Assembly: GCF_042683125.1 (NCBI RefSeq)
Contig: NZ_JBHUIY010000014.1
Span: 31,607-95,606, forward strand
From: Phaeospirillum tilakii
GTDB lineage: Bacteria > Pseudomonadota > Alphaproteobacteria > Rhodospirillales > Magnetospirillaceae
Reading direction: 5' to 3'
Length of the DNA stretch: 64,000 nucleotides
Position numbers and translations under genes: made by a program. Shown here in pieces: positions 17,439 through 25,839 of this stretch. Each line of letters opens with the position of its first letter. The stretch's first letter is position 1. The notes below the pieces were generated by a model. It made no database searches and was not told the origin of the DNA. It saw only the letters and a program-made list of their open reading frames with translations.

Positions 17439-18305
17439 ATGGATGCCATGGCTCGGGTCGAGGGGGCTCTGACCACGGCGCTGGGGCGGTTCGGCGGGCC
17501 GGGATGCCCGCCGCGTCTGGCCGAAGCGGTGCAGCACGCGGTGTTTCCGGGCGGGTCGCGGCTGCGGCCGCGTCTGTGCCTTGCCGTCGCCGCCGCCTGC
17601 GGTGACGACGCGCCGGGTCTGGCCGATGCCACCGCCGCCGCGATCGAGCTTTTGCACTGCGCCTCGCTGGTGCATGACGACATGCCCTGTTTCGACAATG
17701 CCGACCTGCGTCGCGGTCGGGCCTCGGTCCACAAGGCCTATGGCGAGCCGCTGGCCCTGCTGGTCGGCGACGCCCTGATCGTGCTGGCGTTCGAGCAGCT
17801 CGCCTTGGCCGGGGTGCCCCGGCCGGAGCGGATCGCGCCGCTGATGCTGATGGTCGGCGGCTCGGTCGGCGCGCCGACCGGCATCATCGCCGGTCAGGCC
17901 TGGGAGTGCGAGGACCAGATCAACCTGTCCGAATACCACCAGCAGAAGACCGGTGCCCTGTTCGCCGCCGCCACCATGGCCGGCGCCGCCGCCGCCGGGG
18001 CCGATCCCGAGGCGTGGCGCGCGCTGGGCGAACGGCTGGGCGAGGCCTATCAGGTGCTCGACGACATCCGCGACGTCGCCGCCAAGCCGGAGGAAATCGG
18101 CAAGCCGACCGGTCAGGACCGTGCCAACGACCGCCCCAGCGCGGCGTTGCAGCTGGGTCTCGCCGGGGCGCTGCGCCGGCTCGACGAGCTGTCGGCGGCG
18201 GCGATCGCCGCGATCCCCGACTGCCCCGGCCGCGAGGCGCTGCAGACCCTGATCCATCAGCAGGTGTCGAGCCTGCTGCCGAAGAAGCTGCGCCGCGCCG
18301 CCTGA
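17439..18305 (+). CDS. crtE: Geranylgeranyl diphosphate synthase
   Basis: Trans-prenyltransferase supplying C20 diphosphate for carotenoids and the bacteriochlorophyll tail. The 288-aa protein has the first aspartate-rich motif DDMPCFD at residues 80-86 and the second, DDIRD, at 208-212. FPGGSRLRPRLCL near 37-49 is the substrate-binding region. Short-chain relatives such as farnesyl diphosphate synthase have the same motifs; position next to bchC supports CrtE. The stop is followed by 260 bp before bchC. Confidence 0.92.
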   Translation: MDAMARVEGALTTALGRFGGPGCPPRLAEAVQHAVFPGGSRLRPRLCLAVAAACGDDAPGLADATAAAIELLHCASLVHDDMPCFDNADLRRGRASVHKAYGEPLALLVGDALIVLAFEQLALAGVPRPERIAPLMLMVGGSVGAPTGIIAGQAWECEDQINLSEYHQQKTGALFAAATMAGAAAAGADPEAWRALGERLGEAYQVLDDIRDVAAKPEEIGKPTGQDRANDRPSAALQLGLAGALRRLDELSAAAIAAIPDCPGREALQTLIHQQVSSLLPKKLRRAA

Positions 18306-18565
18306 GGCCGTCGCCGCCCGTTCCAGACCGGCTTGATTCGCTGGCGCCTCCCGTCGCGGTTGCGACGGGAGCGGCGGGGGCGCGTCTGCCCGCCGCCCGC
18401 CGGGGTGCTGCAAGAAAAGCGTGTCTTTTCAATTGGTTGGTCTGGAATTTTTCCGCGATCGGGGGCGGGGCGAGCCGCCAGAAATCGATTGACAGCGGGG
18501 TCGGCCAGCATAAACTGGCGCCTCGGACGAAGGTTGGCCCGCAAGGGATCCGCTGGGGGAAGTGG
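18306..18565. promoter_or_regulatory. crtE-bchC intergenic region with a promoter at 18489-18516
   Basis: The 260-bp gap holds TTGACA (18489-18494) and, after 16 bp, TAAACT (18511-18516), about 50 bp before the bchC start. Its upstream part (about 18410-18480) is locally A/T-richer. I found no exact TGT-N12-ACA site of the PpsR/CrtJ type. The usual crtF gene is absent here. Confidence 0.5.
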
Positions 18566-19504
18566 ATGAACACCATTGCCGTCGTGCTCACGGAACCGGA
18601 GCGCCTCGAGCTTAGTCGATTGGAACTGACGCCTCCCGGTGACGAGGACGTCGTCGTCGATATCGAGTGGAGCGGCATCAGCACCGGCACCGAGCGTCTT
18701 CTTTATACCGGCCGCATGCCGCCGTTCCCCGGCATGGGCTATCCCCTGGTTCCCGGTTACGAATCCGTCGGCCGCGTCGCCCTGGCCGGCCCGGCCTCCG
18801 GCCGCCGCGTCGGCGAGCGGGTGTTCGTGCCCGGCGCCCGCTGTTATGGCGAGGTGCGCGGCCTGTTCGGCGGCGCCGCCCAGCGGGTGGTGGTGCCGGG
18901 TGCCCGGGTCCATCCGGTCGAGGATTCGCTGGGCGAACGCGCCGTGCTGCTGGCGCTGGCCGCCACCGCCTATCACACCATGGCGCCCGAAGGGGTCCGT
19001 CTGCCCGAGCTGATCGTCGGTCACGGCGTGCTCGGCCGGCTGGTCGCCCGCATCGCGGTGGCGCTCGGCGCCCAGCCGACGGTGTGGGAGCGCAATCCGG
19101 TGCGGATGGACGGGGCCCAGGGCTACGCGGTGATCGATCCGGCCACCGACACCCGCCAGGATTACCGCGCGATCTATGACGTCAGCGGCGATGTCGGTCT
19201 GCTCGACACCCTGATCGGCCGTCTCGCCCCCGGGGGCGAGGTGGTGCTGGCCGGGTTCTATCACGAGCCGGTCAGCTTCGCCTTCCCGCCCGCCTTCATG
19301 CGCGAGGCGCGGCTGCGCATCGCCGCCGAATGGCGCGAGCCGGACCTGCCGGCGGTGATGGCCCTGATCCGCGACGGCAAGCTGTCGCTCGACGGCCTGA
19401 TCACCCACCGCCATCCGGCGCCCGAGGCCGCCCAGGCCTACCGGACCGCGTTCAGCGATCCGACCTGTCTCAAGATGATTCTCGATTGGGGAGCTTGCTC
19501 ATGA
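18566..19504 (+). CDS. bchC: Bacteriochlorophyllide a dehydrogenase
   Basis: BchC oxidises the C3 hydroxyethyl group of 3-hydroxyethyl bacteriochlorophyllide a to acetyl in bacteriochlorophyll a synthesis. The 312-aa protein is a medium-chain dehydrogenase/reductase lacking a catalytic zinc set. ISTGTERLLYTGRMPPFPGMGYPLVPGYESVG (in parts) near residues 37-68 and the PELIVGHGVLGRL nucleotide-binding strand near 148-160 are characteristic. I chose the ATG at 18566 (MNTIAVVL), preceded by GGGGAAG. Its stop overlaps the bchX start (ATGA). Confidence 0.94.
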   Translation: MNTIAVVLTEPERLELSRLELTPPGDEDVVVDIEWSGISTGTERLLYTGRMPPFPGMGYPLVPGYESVGRVALAGPASGRRVGERVFVPGARCYGEVRGLFGGAAQRVVVPGARVHPVEDSLGERAVLLALAATAYHTMAPEGVRLPELIVGHGVLGRLVARIAVALGAQPTVWERNPVRMDGAQGYAVIDPATDTRQDYRAIYDVSGDVGLLDTLIGRLAPGGEVVLAGFYHEPVSFAFPPAFMREARLRIAAEWREPDLPAVMALIRDGKLSLDGLITHRHPAPEAAQAYRTAFSDPTCLKMILDWGACS

Positions 19505-20496
19505 CCGCGCCGCTCGATGGCGTCCCTCCGTCCGGCAAGGGAGGCGCGGCCGCGCCGGGGGTCCTGGCCGATGGCCGCAGCCGGGCGGCGGCCAAGACCC
19601 AGATCATCGCCATCTATGGCAAGGGGGGCATCGGCAAGAGCTTCACGCTCGCCAACCTCTCCTACATGATGGCCCAGCGCGGCAAGAAGGTGCTGCTGAT
19701 CGGCTGCGACCCGAAGAGCGACACCACCTCGCTGCTGTTCGGCGGTCGCGCCTGTCCGACCATCATCGAGACCTCGGCCCGCAAGAAGGCGGCGGGCGAG
19801 GAGGTGACGATCGGCGACGTCTGCTTCAAGCGCGACGGGGTGTTCGCGATGGAGCTGGGCGGGCCGGAGGTCGGTCGCGGCTGTGGCGGCCGTGGCATCA
19901 TCCACGGCTTCGAGATCCTGGAGAAGCTCGGCTTCCATGACTGGGATTTCGATTACGTCCTGCTCGATTTCCTCGGCGACGTGGTGTGCGGCGGGTTCGG
20001 CCTGCCGATCTCGCGCGACATGTGCCAGAAGGTGATCGTGGTCGGTGCCAACGACCTCCAGTCGCTCTACGTCGCCAACAACGTCTGTTCGGCGGTCGAG
20101 TATTTCCGTCGCCTCGGCGGCAATGTCGGCGTCGCCGGCATCGTCATCAACAAGGATGACGGCACCGGCGAGGCTCAGGCCTTCGCCGCCCAGGCCCAGA
20201 TTCCGATCCTCGCCACCATTCCCGCCGACGAGGGGATCCGCCGGCTGTCGGCCGCCTACGAGATCGTCGCCCAGCCCGACGGCACCTGGGGCCCGCTGTT
20301 CGCGGCGCTGGCCGAGCAGGTCGATCTGGCGCCGCCGATCCATCCGAAGCCGCTGTCGCAGGAAGGCCTCCTCAACCTGTTCAAGGGCGACGCGGTCGGT
20401 CGCGACGTGACCCTGGTCCCGGCCACCGCCGAGGATATGGGTGGGCTTCAGGCGGCCCGCAAGCCCTCGCTCGAAGTCATCTACGAAACCCCGTAA
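19501..20496 (+). CDS. bchX: Chlorophyllide a reductase iron protein subunit X
   Basis: BchX is the NifH-like ATPase that delivers electrons to BchYZ for reduction of the C7-C8 double bond of chlorophyllide a. The 331-aa protein has the P-loop GKGGIGKS at residues 40-47. Cluster-ligand cysteines occur in GRGCGGRG and DVVCGGFGLP, the pair that binds an intersubunit [4Fe-4S] cluster in this family. An N-terminal extension of about 35 residues rich in Gly/Ala/Pro precedes the core. First of three coupled COR genes. Confidence 0.96.
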   Translation: MTAPLDGVPPSGKGGAAAPGVLADGRSRAAAKTQIIAIYGKGGIGKSFTLANLSYMMAQRGKKVLLIGCDPKSDTTSLLFGGRACPTIIETSARKKAAGEEVTIGDVCFKRDGVFAMELGGPEVGRGCGGRGIIHGFEILEKLGFHDWDFDYVLLDFLGDVVCGGFGLPISRDMCQKVIVVGANDLQSLYVANNVCSAVEYFRRLGGNVGVAGIVINKDDGTGEAQAFAAQAQIPILATIPADEGIRRLSAAYEIVAQPDGTWGPLFAALAEQVDLAPPIHPKPLSQEGLLNLFKGDAVGRDVTLVPATAEDMGGLQAARKPSLEVIYETP

Positions 20497-20510
20497 GGAA
20501 GCCCCTGTCG

Positions 20511-21917
20511 ATGTCGTCCTCCACCCTCCTCACGCCGGCCTCGACCGGTCCCGGCTGCTCCGGCAGCGGGGAGACCGCGTCGGCGGGGAGTGTCCCGGCC
20601 AAGGGGCCGCACGATCAGGCCCAGACGATGTGCCCGGCCTTCGGCGCGCTCCGCGTCGGGCTGCGGATGCGGCGCACCGCCACCATCCTGGTCGGCTCGG
20701 GCTGTTGCGTTTACGGCCTGTCCTTCACCTCGCACTTCTATGGCGCCCGGCGCACCGTCGGCTACGTGCCGTTCGATTCCGAGACGCTGGTGCGCGGCCA
20801 GGTGTTCGAGGACGTGCAGAAGGCGGTCTATCAGATGGCGCGGCCGGAGCAGGTCGATACCGTCATCGTAATCAATCTCTGCGTCCCGACCGCCTCGGGG
20901 GTGCCGCTCGACCTGCTGCCGAAGCAGATCGACGGGGTGCGCATCATCACCATCGAGGTGCCCGGCTTCGGGGTGCCGACCCACGCCGAGGCCAAGGACG
21001 TGCTGAGCGGGGCGATGCTGCGCTATGCCCGGCTCGAGGCCGAATCCGGCCCGGTGGCGGCGCCGCGCGGCGGCCGCGCCGAGCTGCCGACCGTGGCGCT
21101 GATGGGCGAACTGTTCCCGGCCGACCCGATGGTGATCGGCGGGCTGCTCCAGCCGATGGGGCTGGCGCTGGCGCCGCAGGTGCCGTCGCGCGAATGGCGC
21201 GACCTCTATGCCGCGCTCGATTGCGTCGTCGCCGCCGCGATCCATCCGTTCTACACCAACTCGGTGCGTGAGTTTCAGGCGGCGGGCCGGCCGGTGGTCG
21301 GCTCCGGCCCGGTCGGGTACGAAGGCACCGCCGCGTGGCTGGAGGCGATCGGCAAGGCGGTCGGGATCGGCGACAAGCAGATCGACGCCGCCAAGGACCG
21401 CGCCCTGCCGGGGATCCGCGCCGCGCTCGACGCCCATCCGATCAAGGCCCGCGTCACCGTTTCGGGCTATGAGGGCTCGGAATTGCTGGTGGCCCGGCTG
21501 ATGGTCGAGGCCGGGGCCGAGGTGCCCTATGTCGGCACCGCGACGCCGCGCACCCCGTGGAACCAGGGCGATGCCGAATGGCTGGCGGCCAAGGGCGTCC
21601 ATGTCCAGTTCCGCGCCACCCTCGAACAGGACATCGCGGCGATGCGGGACGCCCGGCCGGATCTGGCCCTCGGCGTCACTCCGCTGGTGCAGCACGCGAA
21701 GGAGATGGCGATTCCCGCCCTGTATTTCACCAACATGGTGTCGGCCCGGCCGCTGTTCGGCCCGGCCGGTGCCGGTTCGATCGCCGCGATCGTCGCCGCC
21801 CAGAGCGCCGGCAAGGCCCGGTTCGAACGGATGCTGGCCTTCTTCGATCAGGTCGGCCAGGGCAAGGCCACCGGCTATGGTCCCAACCCGCCGCTCGGCG
21901 CGCAGGGGAGGGCCTGA
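20511..21917 (+). CDS. bchY: Chlorophyllide a reductase subunit Y
   Basis: BchY forms the NifDK-like catalytic heterotetramer with BchZ. The 468-aa protein has conserved cysteine-bearing segments MCPAFGALR near 41-50 and VGSGCCVYGLSFTSHFYG near 63-80, and ends with LFGPAGAGSIAAIV near 420. It starts with ATG at 20511, 14 bp after bchX, and is followed by bchZ after 2 bp. Ordinary length for the family. Confidence 0.95.
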   Translation: MSSSTLLTPASTGPGCSGSGETASAGSVPAKGPHDQAQTMCPAFGALRVGLRMRRTATILVGSGCCVYGLSFTSHFYGARRTVGYVPFDSETLVRGQVFEDVQKAVYQMARPEQVDTVIVINLCVPTASGVPLDLLPKQIDGVRIITIEVPGFGVPTHAEAKDVLSGAMLRYARLEAESGPVAAPRGGRAELPTVALMGELFPADPMVIGGLLQPMGLALAPQVPSREWRDLYAALDCVVAAAIHPFYTNSVREFQAAGRPVVGSGPVGYEGTAAWLEAIGKAVGIGDKQIDAAKDRALPGIRAALDAHPIKARVTVSGYEGSELLVARLMVEAGAEVPYVGTATPRTPWNQGDAEWLAAKGVHVQFRATLEQDIAAMRDARPDLALGVTPLVQHAKEMAIPALYFTNMVSARPLFGPAGAGSIAAIVAAQSAGKARFERMLAFFDQVGQGKATGYGPNPPLGAQGRA

Positions 21918-21919
21918 TT

Positions 21920-23380
21920 ATGCTGGTGCTCGATCTCGACCGGGCGGGCGGCTACTGGGGCGCGGTCTACGCCTTCTCGGCGATCCGTGGCCTGCGGCTG
22001 GTGATCGACGGGCCGGTCGGCTGTGAAAACCTGCCGGTGACCGCGGTGCTGCATTACACCGACGCGCTGCCGCCGCATGAACTGCCGATCGTGGTGACCG
22101 GGCTGTCGGAAGAGCAGCTGTCGATGAGTGGCACCGAGGACGCGCTGCGGCGCGCCAGCGCCACCCAGGACCAGTCGATGCCGGCGGTGGTGCTGACCGG
22201 CTCGATCGCCGAGATGATCGGCGGCGGCGTCACCCCGGAAGGGTCGAACCTGCTGCGCTTCATCCCGCGCACCATCGACGACGACCAGTGGCAGGCGGCC
22301 GACCGGGCGATCTTCTGGCTGTGGACCCAGTTCGGCGCCAAGCATGCCCCGGCCAAGCCGCGGGTGCGGGCGGCGGGGGAAAAGCCGCGCGTCAACATCA
22401 TCGGCCCGATTTACGGCACCTTCAACATGCCGTCCGATCTCGCCGAGATCCGCCGGCTGGTCGAGGGGATCGGCTGCGAGGTCAATCTGGTGTTCCCGCT
22501 CGGGACCCATGTCGACGACATCCGCCGGCTGGGCGACGCCGACGTCAACATCGTGATGTACCGCGAATTCGGCCGCAAGCTGTGCGAGGAACTGGGCAAG
22601 CCCTACCTCCAGGCGCCGATCGGGGTGTTCTCGACCACCGCCTTCCTGACCAAGCTGGGCGAACTGACCGGGCTCGATCCCGAGCCGTTCATCGCCCAGG
22701 AGAAGCAGACCACGCTGAAGCCGGTGTGGGATCTGTGGCGGTCGGTGACCCAGGATTTCTTCGCCACCGCCCCGTTCGGCATCGTCGCCAGCGAGACCTA
22801 TGTGCGGGGCGTGCGCGGCTTCCTCGAGGGCGAACTGGGCATGCCCTGCGCCTTTGCCATCGCCCGTCAGGCTGGAGTCAAGCCGGATAACCAAAAGGTC
22901 AGAGAGGCGCTCAAGGCGAATCCGCCGTTGGTCCTGTATGGCTCCTATAACGAGCGTATGTATGCGGCCGAATTGGGGCTGCGTTCGATGTATATTCCAG
23001 CTTCTTTTCCCGGTGCCATCGTCAGGCGCTCGACCGGGACCCCTTTTATGGGGTATGCTGGCGCAACTTATCTGGTGCAGGAATACTGCAACGCGCTGTT
23101 CGACGCGCTGTTCCATATCCTGCCCTTGGGGACTGAGCTGGATCAGGTCGAGGGGACCCTGTCGCGTCTGGCTCGGATGGAGGCATTGGCCTGGGACGAC
23201 GACGCGAGTCGGACGCTCGAGGCCGCTGTGGAGAGGGAACCGTTCCTGCTGAGAATTTCCGCCGCCAAGCGACTCCGCGACAGCGTTGAGCACGAGGTGC
23301 GCACGGCAGGAAGGGATCGGGTGACTGCGGCGGATGTGTCCGCCGCGCTGACCGCGCAGGGCGCGGGACGGGCGGCCTAG
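21920..23380 (+). CDS. bchZ: Chlorophyllide a reductase subunit Z
   Basis: Catalytic partner of BchY. The 486-aa protein starts MLVLDLDRAGGYWGAVY, has the cluster-binding IDGPVGCENLPVTAVLHYTD region (in parts) at residues 29-48 and the conserved GTPFMGYAGATYLVQE near 373-388. The last third (about 22880-23380) uses noticeably fewer G/C-ending codons than the rest of the operon. In related organisms promoter elements for puf lie in this region (family knowledge), so the shift may reflect regulatory sequence or recombination. There is no pufQ between bchZ and pufB. Confidence 0.95.
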   Translation: MLVLDLDRAGGYWGAVYAFSAIRGLRLVIDGPVGCENLPVTAVLHYTDALPPHELPIVVTGLSEEQLSMSGTEDALRRASATQDQSMPAVVLTGSIAEMIGGGVTPEGSNLLRFIPRTIDDDQWQAADRAIFWLWTQFGAKHAPAKPRVRAAGEKPRVNIIGPIYGTFNMPSDLAEIRRLVEGIGCEVNLVFPLGTHVDDIRRLGDADVNIVMYREFGRKLCEELGKPYLQAPIGVFSTTAFLTKLGELTGLDPEPFIAQEKQTTLKPVWDLWRSVTQDFFATAPFGIVASETYVRGVRGFLEGELGMPCAFAIARQAGVKPDNQKVREALKANPPLVLYGSYNERMYAAELGLRSMYIPASFPGAIVRRSTGTPFMGYAGATYLVQEYCNALFDALFHILPLGTELDQVEGTLSRLARMEALAWDDDASRTLEAAVEREPFLLRISAAKRLRDSVEHEVRTAGRDRVTAADVSAALTAQGAGRAA

Positions 23381-23480
23381 GGCCGGTCACCAAGCGAGTT
23401 TGCCGGCCCGTTCGCGGACCGGCGCCCCGCCGCCTGGGGGAGGCGGTTATGGCCGGAAGGCCTGTCGTTGGGAGTTCAAT
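23381..23480 (+). promoter_or_regulatory. bchZ-pufB spacer, likely puf leader
   Basis: Only 100 bp separate bchZ from pufB. It contains a GC-rich interrupted repeat (GCCGGCCCGTTCGCGGACCG near 23402-23421) and GGGAG at 23470-23474, an RBS 6 bp before the ATG. It is too short for pufQ and I could not place a clear -35/-10 pair in it. Confidence 0.4.
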
Positions 23481-23708
23481 ATGGCTAACTCAATAAGAGG
23501 AGGCGGGACCTTGTCTGGTCTGTCCGAGTCAGAAGCGCAGGAGTTCCACGGCATTTTCGTGACGAGCTTCATCTCCTTCATCGTAGTCGCCATCGTCGCG
23601 CACTTCCTCGCTTGGAAGTGGCGCCCCTGGCTGCCGGGCGTCAAGGGCTACGCGTTGCTTGACAACGCCAGCACCGTTGCGTCGTCGGTTCTCTCCAGCC
23701 TGGTCTAA
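23481..23708 (+). CDS. pufB: Light-harvesting 1 (B870) beta polypeptide with C-terminal extension
   Basis: LH1 beta binds bacteriochlorophyll and carotenoid in the ring round the reaction centre. The 75-aa product has the family core ESEAQEFHGIFVTSF with the cytoplasmic-side His at residue 24, one membrane helix, and AHFLAWKWRPWLPG at about 42-55, in which His43 is the bacteriochlorophyll ligand. Typical LH1 beta chains end within a few residues of this WRPW motif. Here a further run of about 20 residues rich in Ser/Ala/Val (from VKGYALLDN to the end) continues. I chose ATG 23481 because of its RBS; the frame is open further upstream. Confidence 0.93.
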   Translation: MANSIRGGGTLSGLSESEAQEFHGIFVTSFISFIVVAIVAHFLAWKWRPWLPGVKGYALLDNASTVASSVLSSLV

Positions 23709-23721
23709 GGAGGCTACGTAA

Positions 23722-23907
23722 ATGTGGAAGATTTGGACTCTGTACGATCCGAGAAGAACTCTGACCGCGCTGTTCACCTTCCTGACCGTCCTCGGTCTGC
23801 TGATCCACTTCCTGCTGCTCAGCACCGATCGGTTCAACTGGCTTGACGGCGCCCGGGTTGCGCATGGATCCGTGGTCCAGCAGACCCTTCCGGTGCCGGC
23901 GAAGTAA
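23722..23907 (+). CDS. pufA: Light-harvesting 1 (B870) alpha polypeptide
   Basis: LH1 alpha, 61 aa. MWKIWTLYDPRR at the start is the classic N-terminal motif. The membrane helix includes LGLLIHFLLLST, in which His28 is the bacteriochlorophyll a ligand, and FNWLDG follows on the periplasmic side. The strong RBS AAGGAGG lies 8 bp upstream of ATG 23722. It pairs with PufB and is followed by two stem-loops before pufL. Confidence 0.96.
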   Translation: MWKIWTLYDPRRTLTALFTFLTVLGLLIHFLLLSTDRFNWLDGARVAHGSVVQQTLPVPAK

Positions 23908-23913
23908 GTAGCG

Positions 23914-23952
23914 TGGGCTAGGGCTTGGGCATGCGTCGTCCACCCTAGCCCA
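23914..23952 (+). promoter_or_regulatory. pufA-pufL intercistronic stem-loop 1
   Basis: A 10-bp stem TGGGCTAGGG (23914-23923) pairs with CCCTAGCCCA (23943-23952) round a 19-nt loop. No T-run follows. In other purple bacteria hairpins here block 3'-to-5' decay and stabilise pufBA mRNA (family knowledge). Confidence 0.7.
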
Positions 23953-23976
23953 AAGCTGGCAATGTTCAGGCGAGGT

Positions 23977-24000
23977 CGCGGGGGATTCTTATCCCCCGCG
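23977..24000 (+). promoter_or_regulatory. pufA-pufL intercistronic stem-loop 2
   Basis: A very stable 10-bp stem, CGCGGGGGAT with ATCCCCCGCG, round the tetraloop TCTT. It ends 25 bp before pufL. With stem-loop 1 it probably sets the high ratio of pufBA over pufLM message. Confidence 0.75.
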
Positions 24001-24024
24001 CCTCTCTAAAGGGTGGACTTCAAC

Positions 24025-24849
24025 ATGGCGATGCTCAGTTTCGAGAAGAAATACCGCGTCCGAGGGGGGACGCTGGTGGGCGGCGATCTGTTCGATTTTT
24101 GGGTGGGGCCGTTTTACGTCGGGTTTTTCGGGGTGACGACGGTTTTCTTCACCTTGCTCGGCGTCGCCCTCATCGTTTTGGCTGCGTCGCACGGCCCGAC
24201 GTGGAATCCGTGGGAGATCAGCATCGCCCCTCCTGATCTCAGCTACGGTCTTGGTTTCGCGCCGCTGAACGAAGGCGGCTTCTGGCAGTTCATCACCATC
24301 TGCGCGATTGGCGCCTTCGTGTCGTGGGCGCTGCGACAGGTTGAGATTTCCCGCAAGCTGGGCATCGGGCTGCATGTCCCGTTCGCCTTCAGCTTTGCGA
24401 TTCTTGCGTATGTCACCTTGGTGGTCATCCGTCCGGTGCTGCTGGGCGCCTGGGGCTTCGGTTTCCCCTACGGCATCTTCAGCCACCTCGACTGGGTGTC
24501 GAACGTCGGCTACCAGTTCCTGCACTTCCACTACAACCCCGCGCACATGATCGCGATCAGCTTCTTCTTCACCAACGCCCTGGCGCTGGCGATGCATGGC
24601 GGTCTGATCCTGTCGGCCTCCAATCCGGGCAAGGGCGAAGTGGTGAAGGCGGCGGAACACGAAGATACCTTCTTCCGTGACGTGGTCGGCTATTCGAGCG
24701 GCGCGCTGGCGATTCACCGCATCGGCCTGTTCCTCGCGATCTCGGCGGCTTTCTGGAGCGCGGTCTGCATCGTGATCTCCGGTCCGTTCTGGACCCGCGG
24801 GTGGCCCGAGTGGTGGGGCTGGTGGCTCAATCTGCCCGTCTGGCGCTAA
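24025..24849 (+). CDS. pufL: Photosynthetic reaction centre L subunit
   Basis: Core membrane subunit that binds the special pair, accessory pigments, pheophytin and QA/QB-side cofactors with PufM. The 274-aa protein starts MAMLSFEKKYRVRGGTLVGG. It has five membrane helices and the conserved YQFLHFHYNPAHM segment near residues 168-180, holding the special-pair and accessory histidines, plus MHGGLILSA near 195 and HRIGLFLAI near 234 with iron-ligand histidines. I chose ATG 24025; an upstream in-frame GTG at 24013 is less likely. Confidence 0.98.
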   Translation: MAMLSFEKKYRVRGGTLVGGDLFDFWVGPFYVGFFGVTTVFFTLLGVALIVLAASHGPTWNPWEISIAPPDLSYGLGFAPLNEGGFWQFITICAIGAFVSWALRQVEISRKLGIGLHVPFAFSFAILAYVTLVVIRPVLLGAWGFGFPYGIFSHLDWVSNVGYQFLHFHYNPAHMIAISFFFTNALALAMHGGLILSASNPGKGEVVKAAEHEDTFFRDVVGYSSGALAIHRIGLFLAISAAFWSAVCIVISGPFWTRGWPEWWGWWLNLPVWR

Positions 24850-24864
24850 CGCAAGGTGACCGTA

Positions 24865-25839
24865 ATGACCGAATATCAAAACATCTTCAACCGCGTGCAA
24901 ATCCGCGGTGAAACCTATCCGGGCATCGCGTTGCCACCCGGCCACGACGAGCGCTTCGGCAAGGGCTTCTTCGCCTACTGGGTCGGCAAGGTCGCGAATG
25001 CGCAGATCGGGCCGATCTATCTCGGCGGTTGGGGCGTTGCGTCGGCGCTGTGCTTCGGCATCGCCGCCTTCGTCTGCTTCTTCAGCTTCATGTCGCAGGT
25101 GAGCTGGGACTGGATCCAGTTCGTCCGTCAGTTCTTCTGGCTGGCGGTCGAGCCGCCGGCGCCGAGCTACGGCCTGCATCTGCCCCCGCTGGCCGAAGGC
25201 GGTTGGTGGCTGATCACCGGTTTCTTCCTGACCGCCTCGATTCTGTGCTGGTGGGTGCGCGTCTACACCCGCGCCCGGGCTCTCGGCCTTGGCACGCACG
25301 TGGCGTGGGCGTTTGCCGCCGCGATCTTCTTCTACCTCAGCCTCGGCCTGTTCCGGCCGCTGCTGATGGGGTCCTGGGGTGAGGCGGTGCCGTTCGGCCT
25401 GTTCCCGCACCTCGACTGGACCGCGTCGATCTCGATCCGCTACGGCAACTTCTACTACAACCCGTTCCATGCTCTTTCGATTGCCTTCCTCTATGGGTCG
25501 GCGGTGCTGTTCGCCATGCATGGCGGCACCCTGCTGGCGGTCAGCCGTTACGGCGGCGATCGCGAGCTGGAGCAGATCGTCGATCGCGGTACCGCGGTCG
25601 AGCGCGCGATGCTGCTGTGGCGCTGGCAGCTCGGTTTCAATGCCACGATCGAGTCGTTCCATCGCTGGGGCTACTGGTTCGCGGTGCTGACCGTCCTGAC
25701 CGCCGCTATCGGCATCCTTCTGACCGGAACCGTGGTTGACAACTGGTATCTGTGGGCCGTCAAGCACAGTTTCGCTCCGTCCTATCCGCCGGTGTTCCAC
25801 GTCACGGATCCGGCCTTGACCTCGGGGGTGGCGCAATGA
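24865..25839 (+). CDS. pufM: Photosynthetic reaction centre M subunit
   Basis: Partner of PufL, 324 aa, starting MTEYQNIFNRVQIRGETYPG. Five membrane helices are visible. IRYGNFYYNPFHALSIAFLYG near 195-215 carries the special-pair-side histidine, MHGGTLLAVSRYGGDRELEQI (in parts) near 222 the iron-ligand region, and FHRWGYWFA near 270. The ATG at 24865 is 15 bp after pufL. The gene ends by overlapping pufC (ATGA), which indicates coupled translation. Confidence 0.98.
   Translation: MTEYQNIFNRVQIRGETYPGIALPPGHDERFGKGFFAYWVGKVANAQIGPIYLGGWGVASALCFGIAAFVCFFSFMSQVSWDWIQFVRQFFWLAVEPPAPSYGLHLPPLAEGGWWLITGFFLTASILCWWVRVYTRARALGLGTHVAWAFAAAIFFYLSLGLFRPLLMGSWGEAVPFGLFPHLDWTASISIRYGNFYYNPFHALSIAFLYGSAVLFAMHGGTLLAVSRYGGDRELEQIVDRGTAVERAMLLWRWQLGFNATIESFHRWGYWFAVLTVLTAAIGILLTGTVVDNWYLWAVKHSFAPSYPPVFHVTDPALTSGVAQ

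Noticed and set aside
17231..18565. PpsR/CrtJ sites (TGT-N12-ACA) upstream of crtC, crtE and bchC
   Set aside because: I looked through these spacers and found no exact match, so none is annotated.
23381..23480. Possible pufQ between bchZ and pufB
   Set aside because: The spacer is only 100 bp and no frame there resembles PufQ.
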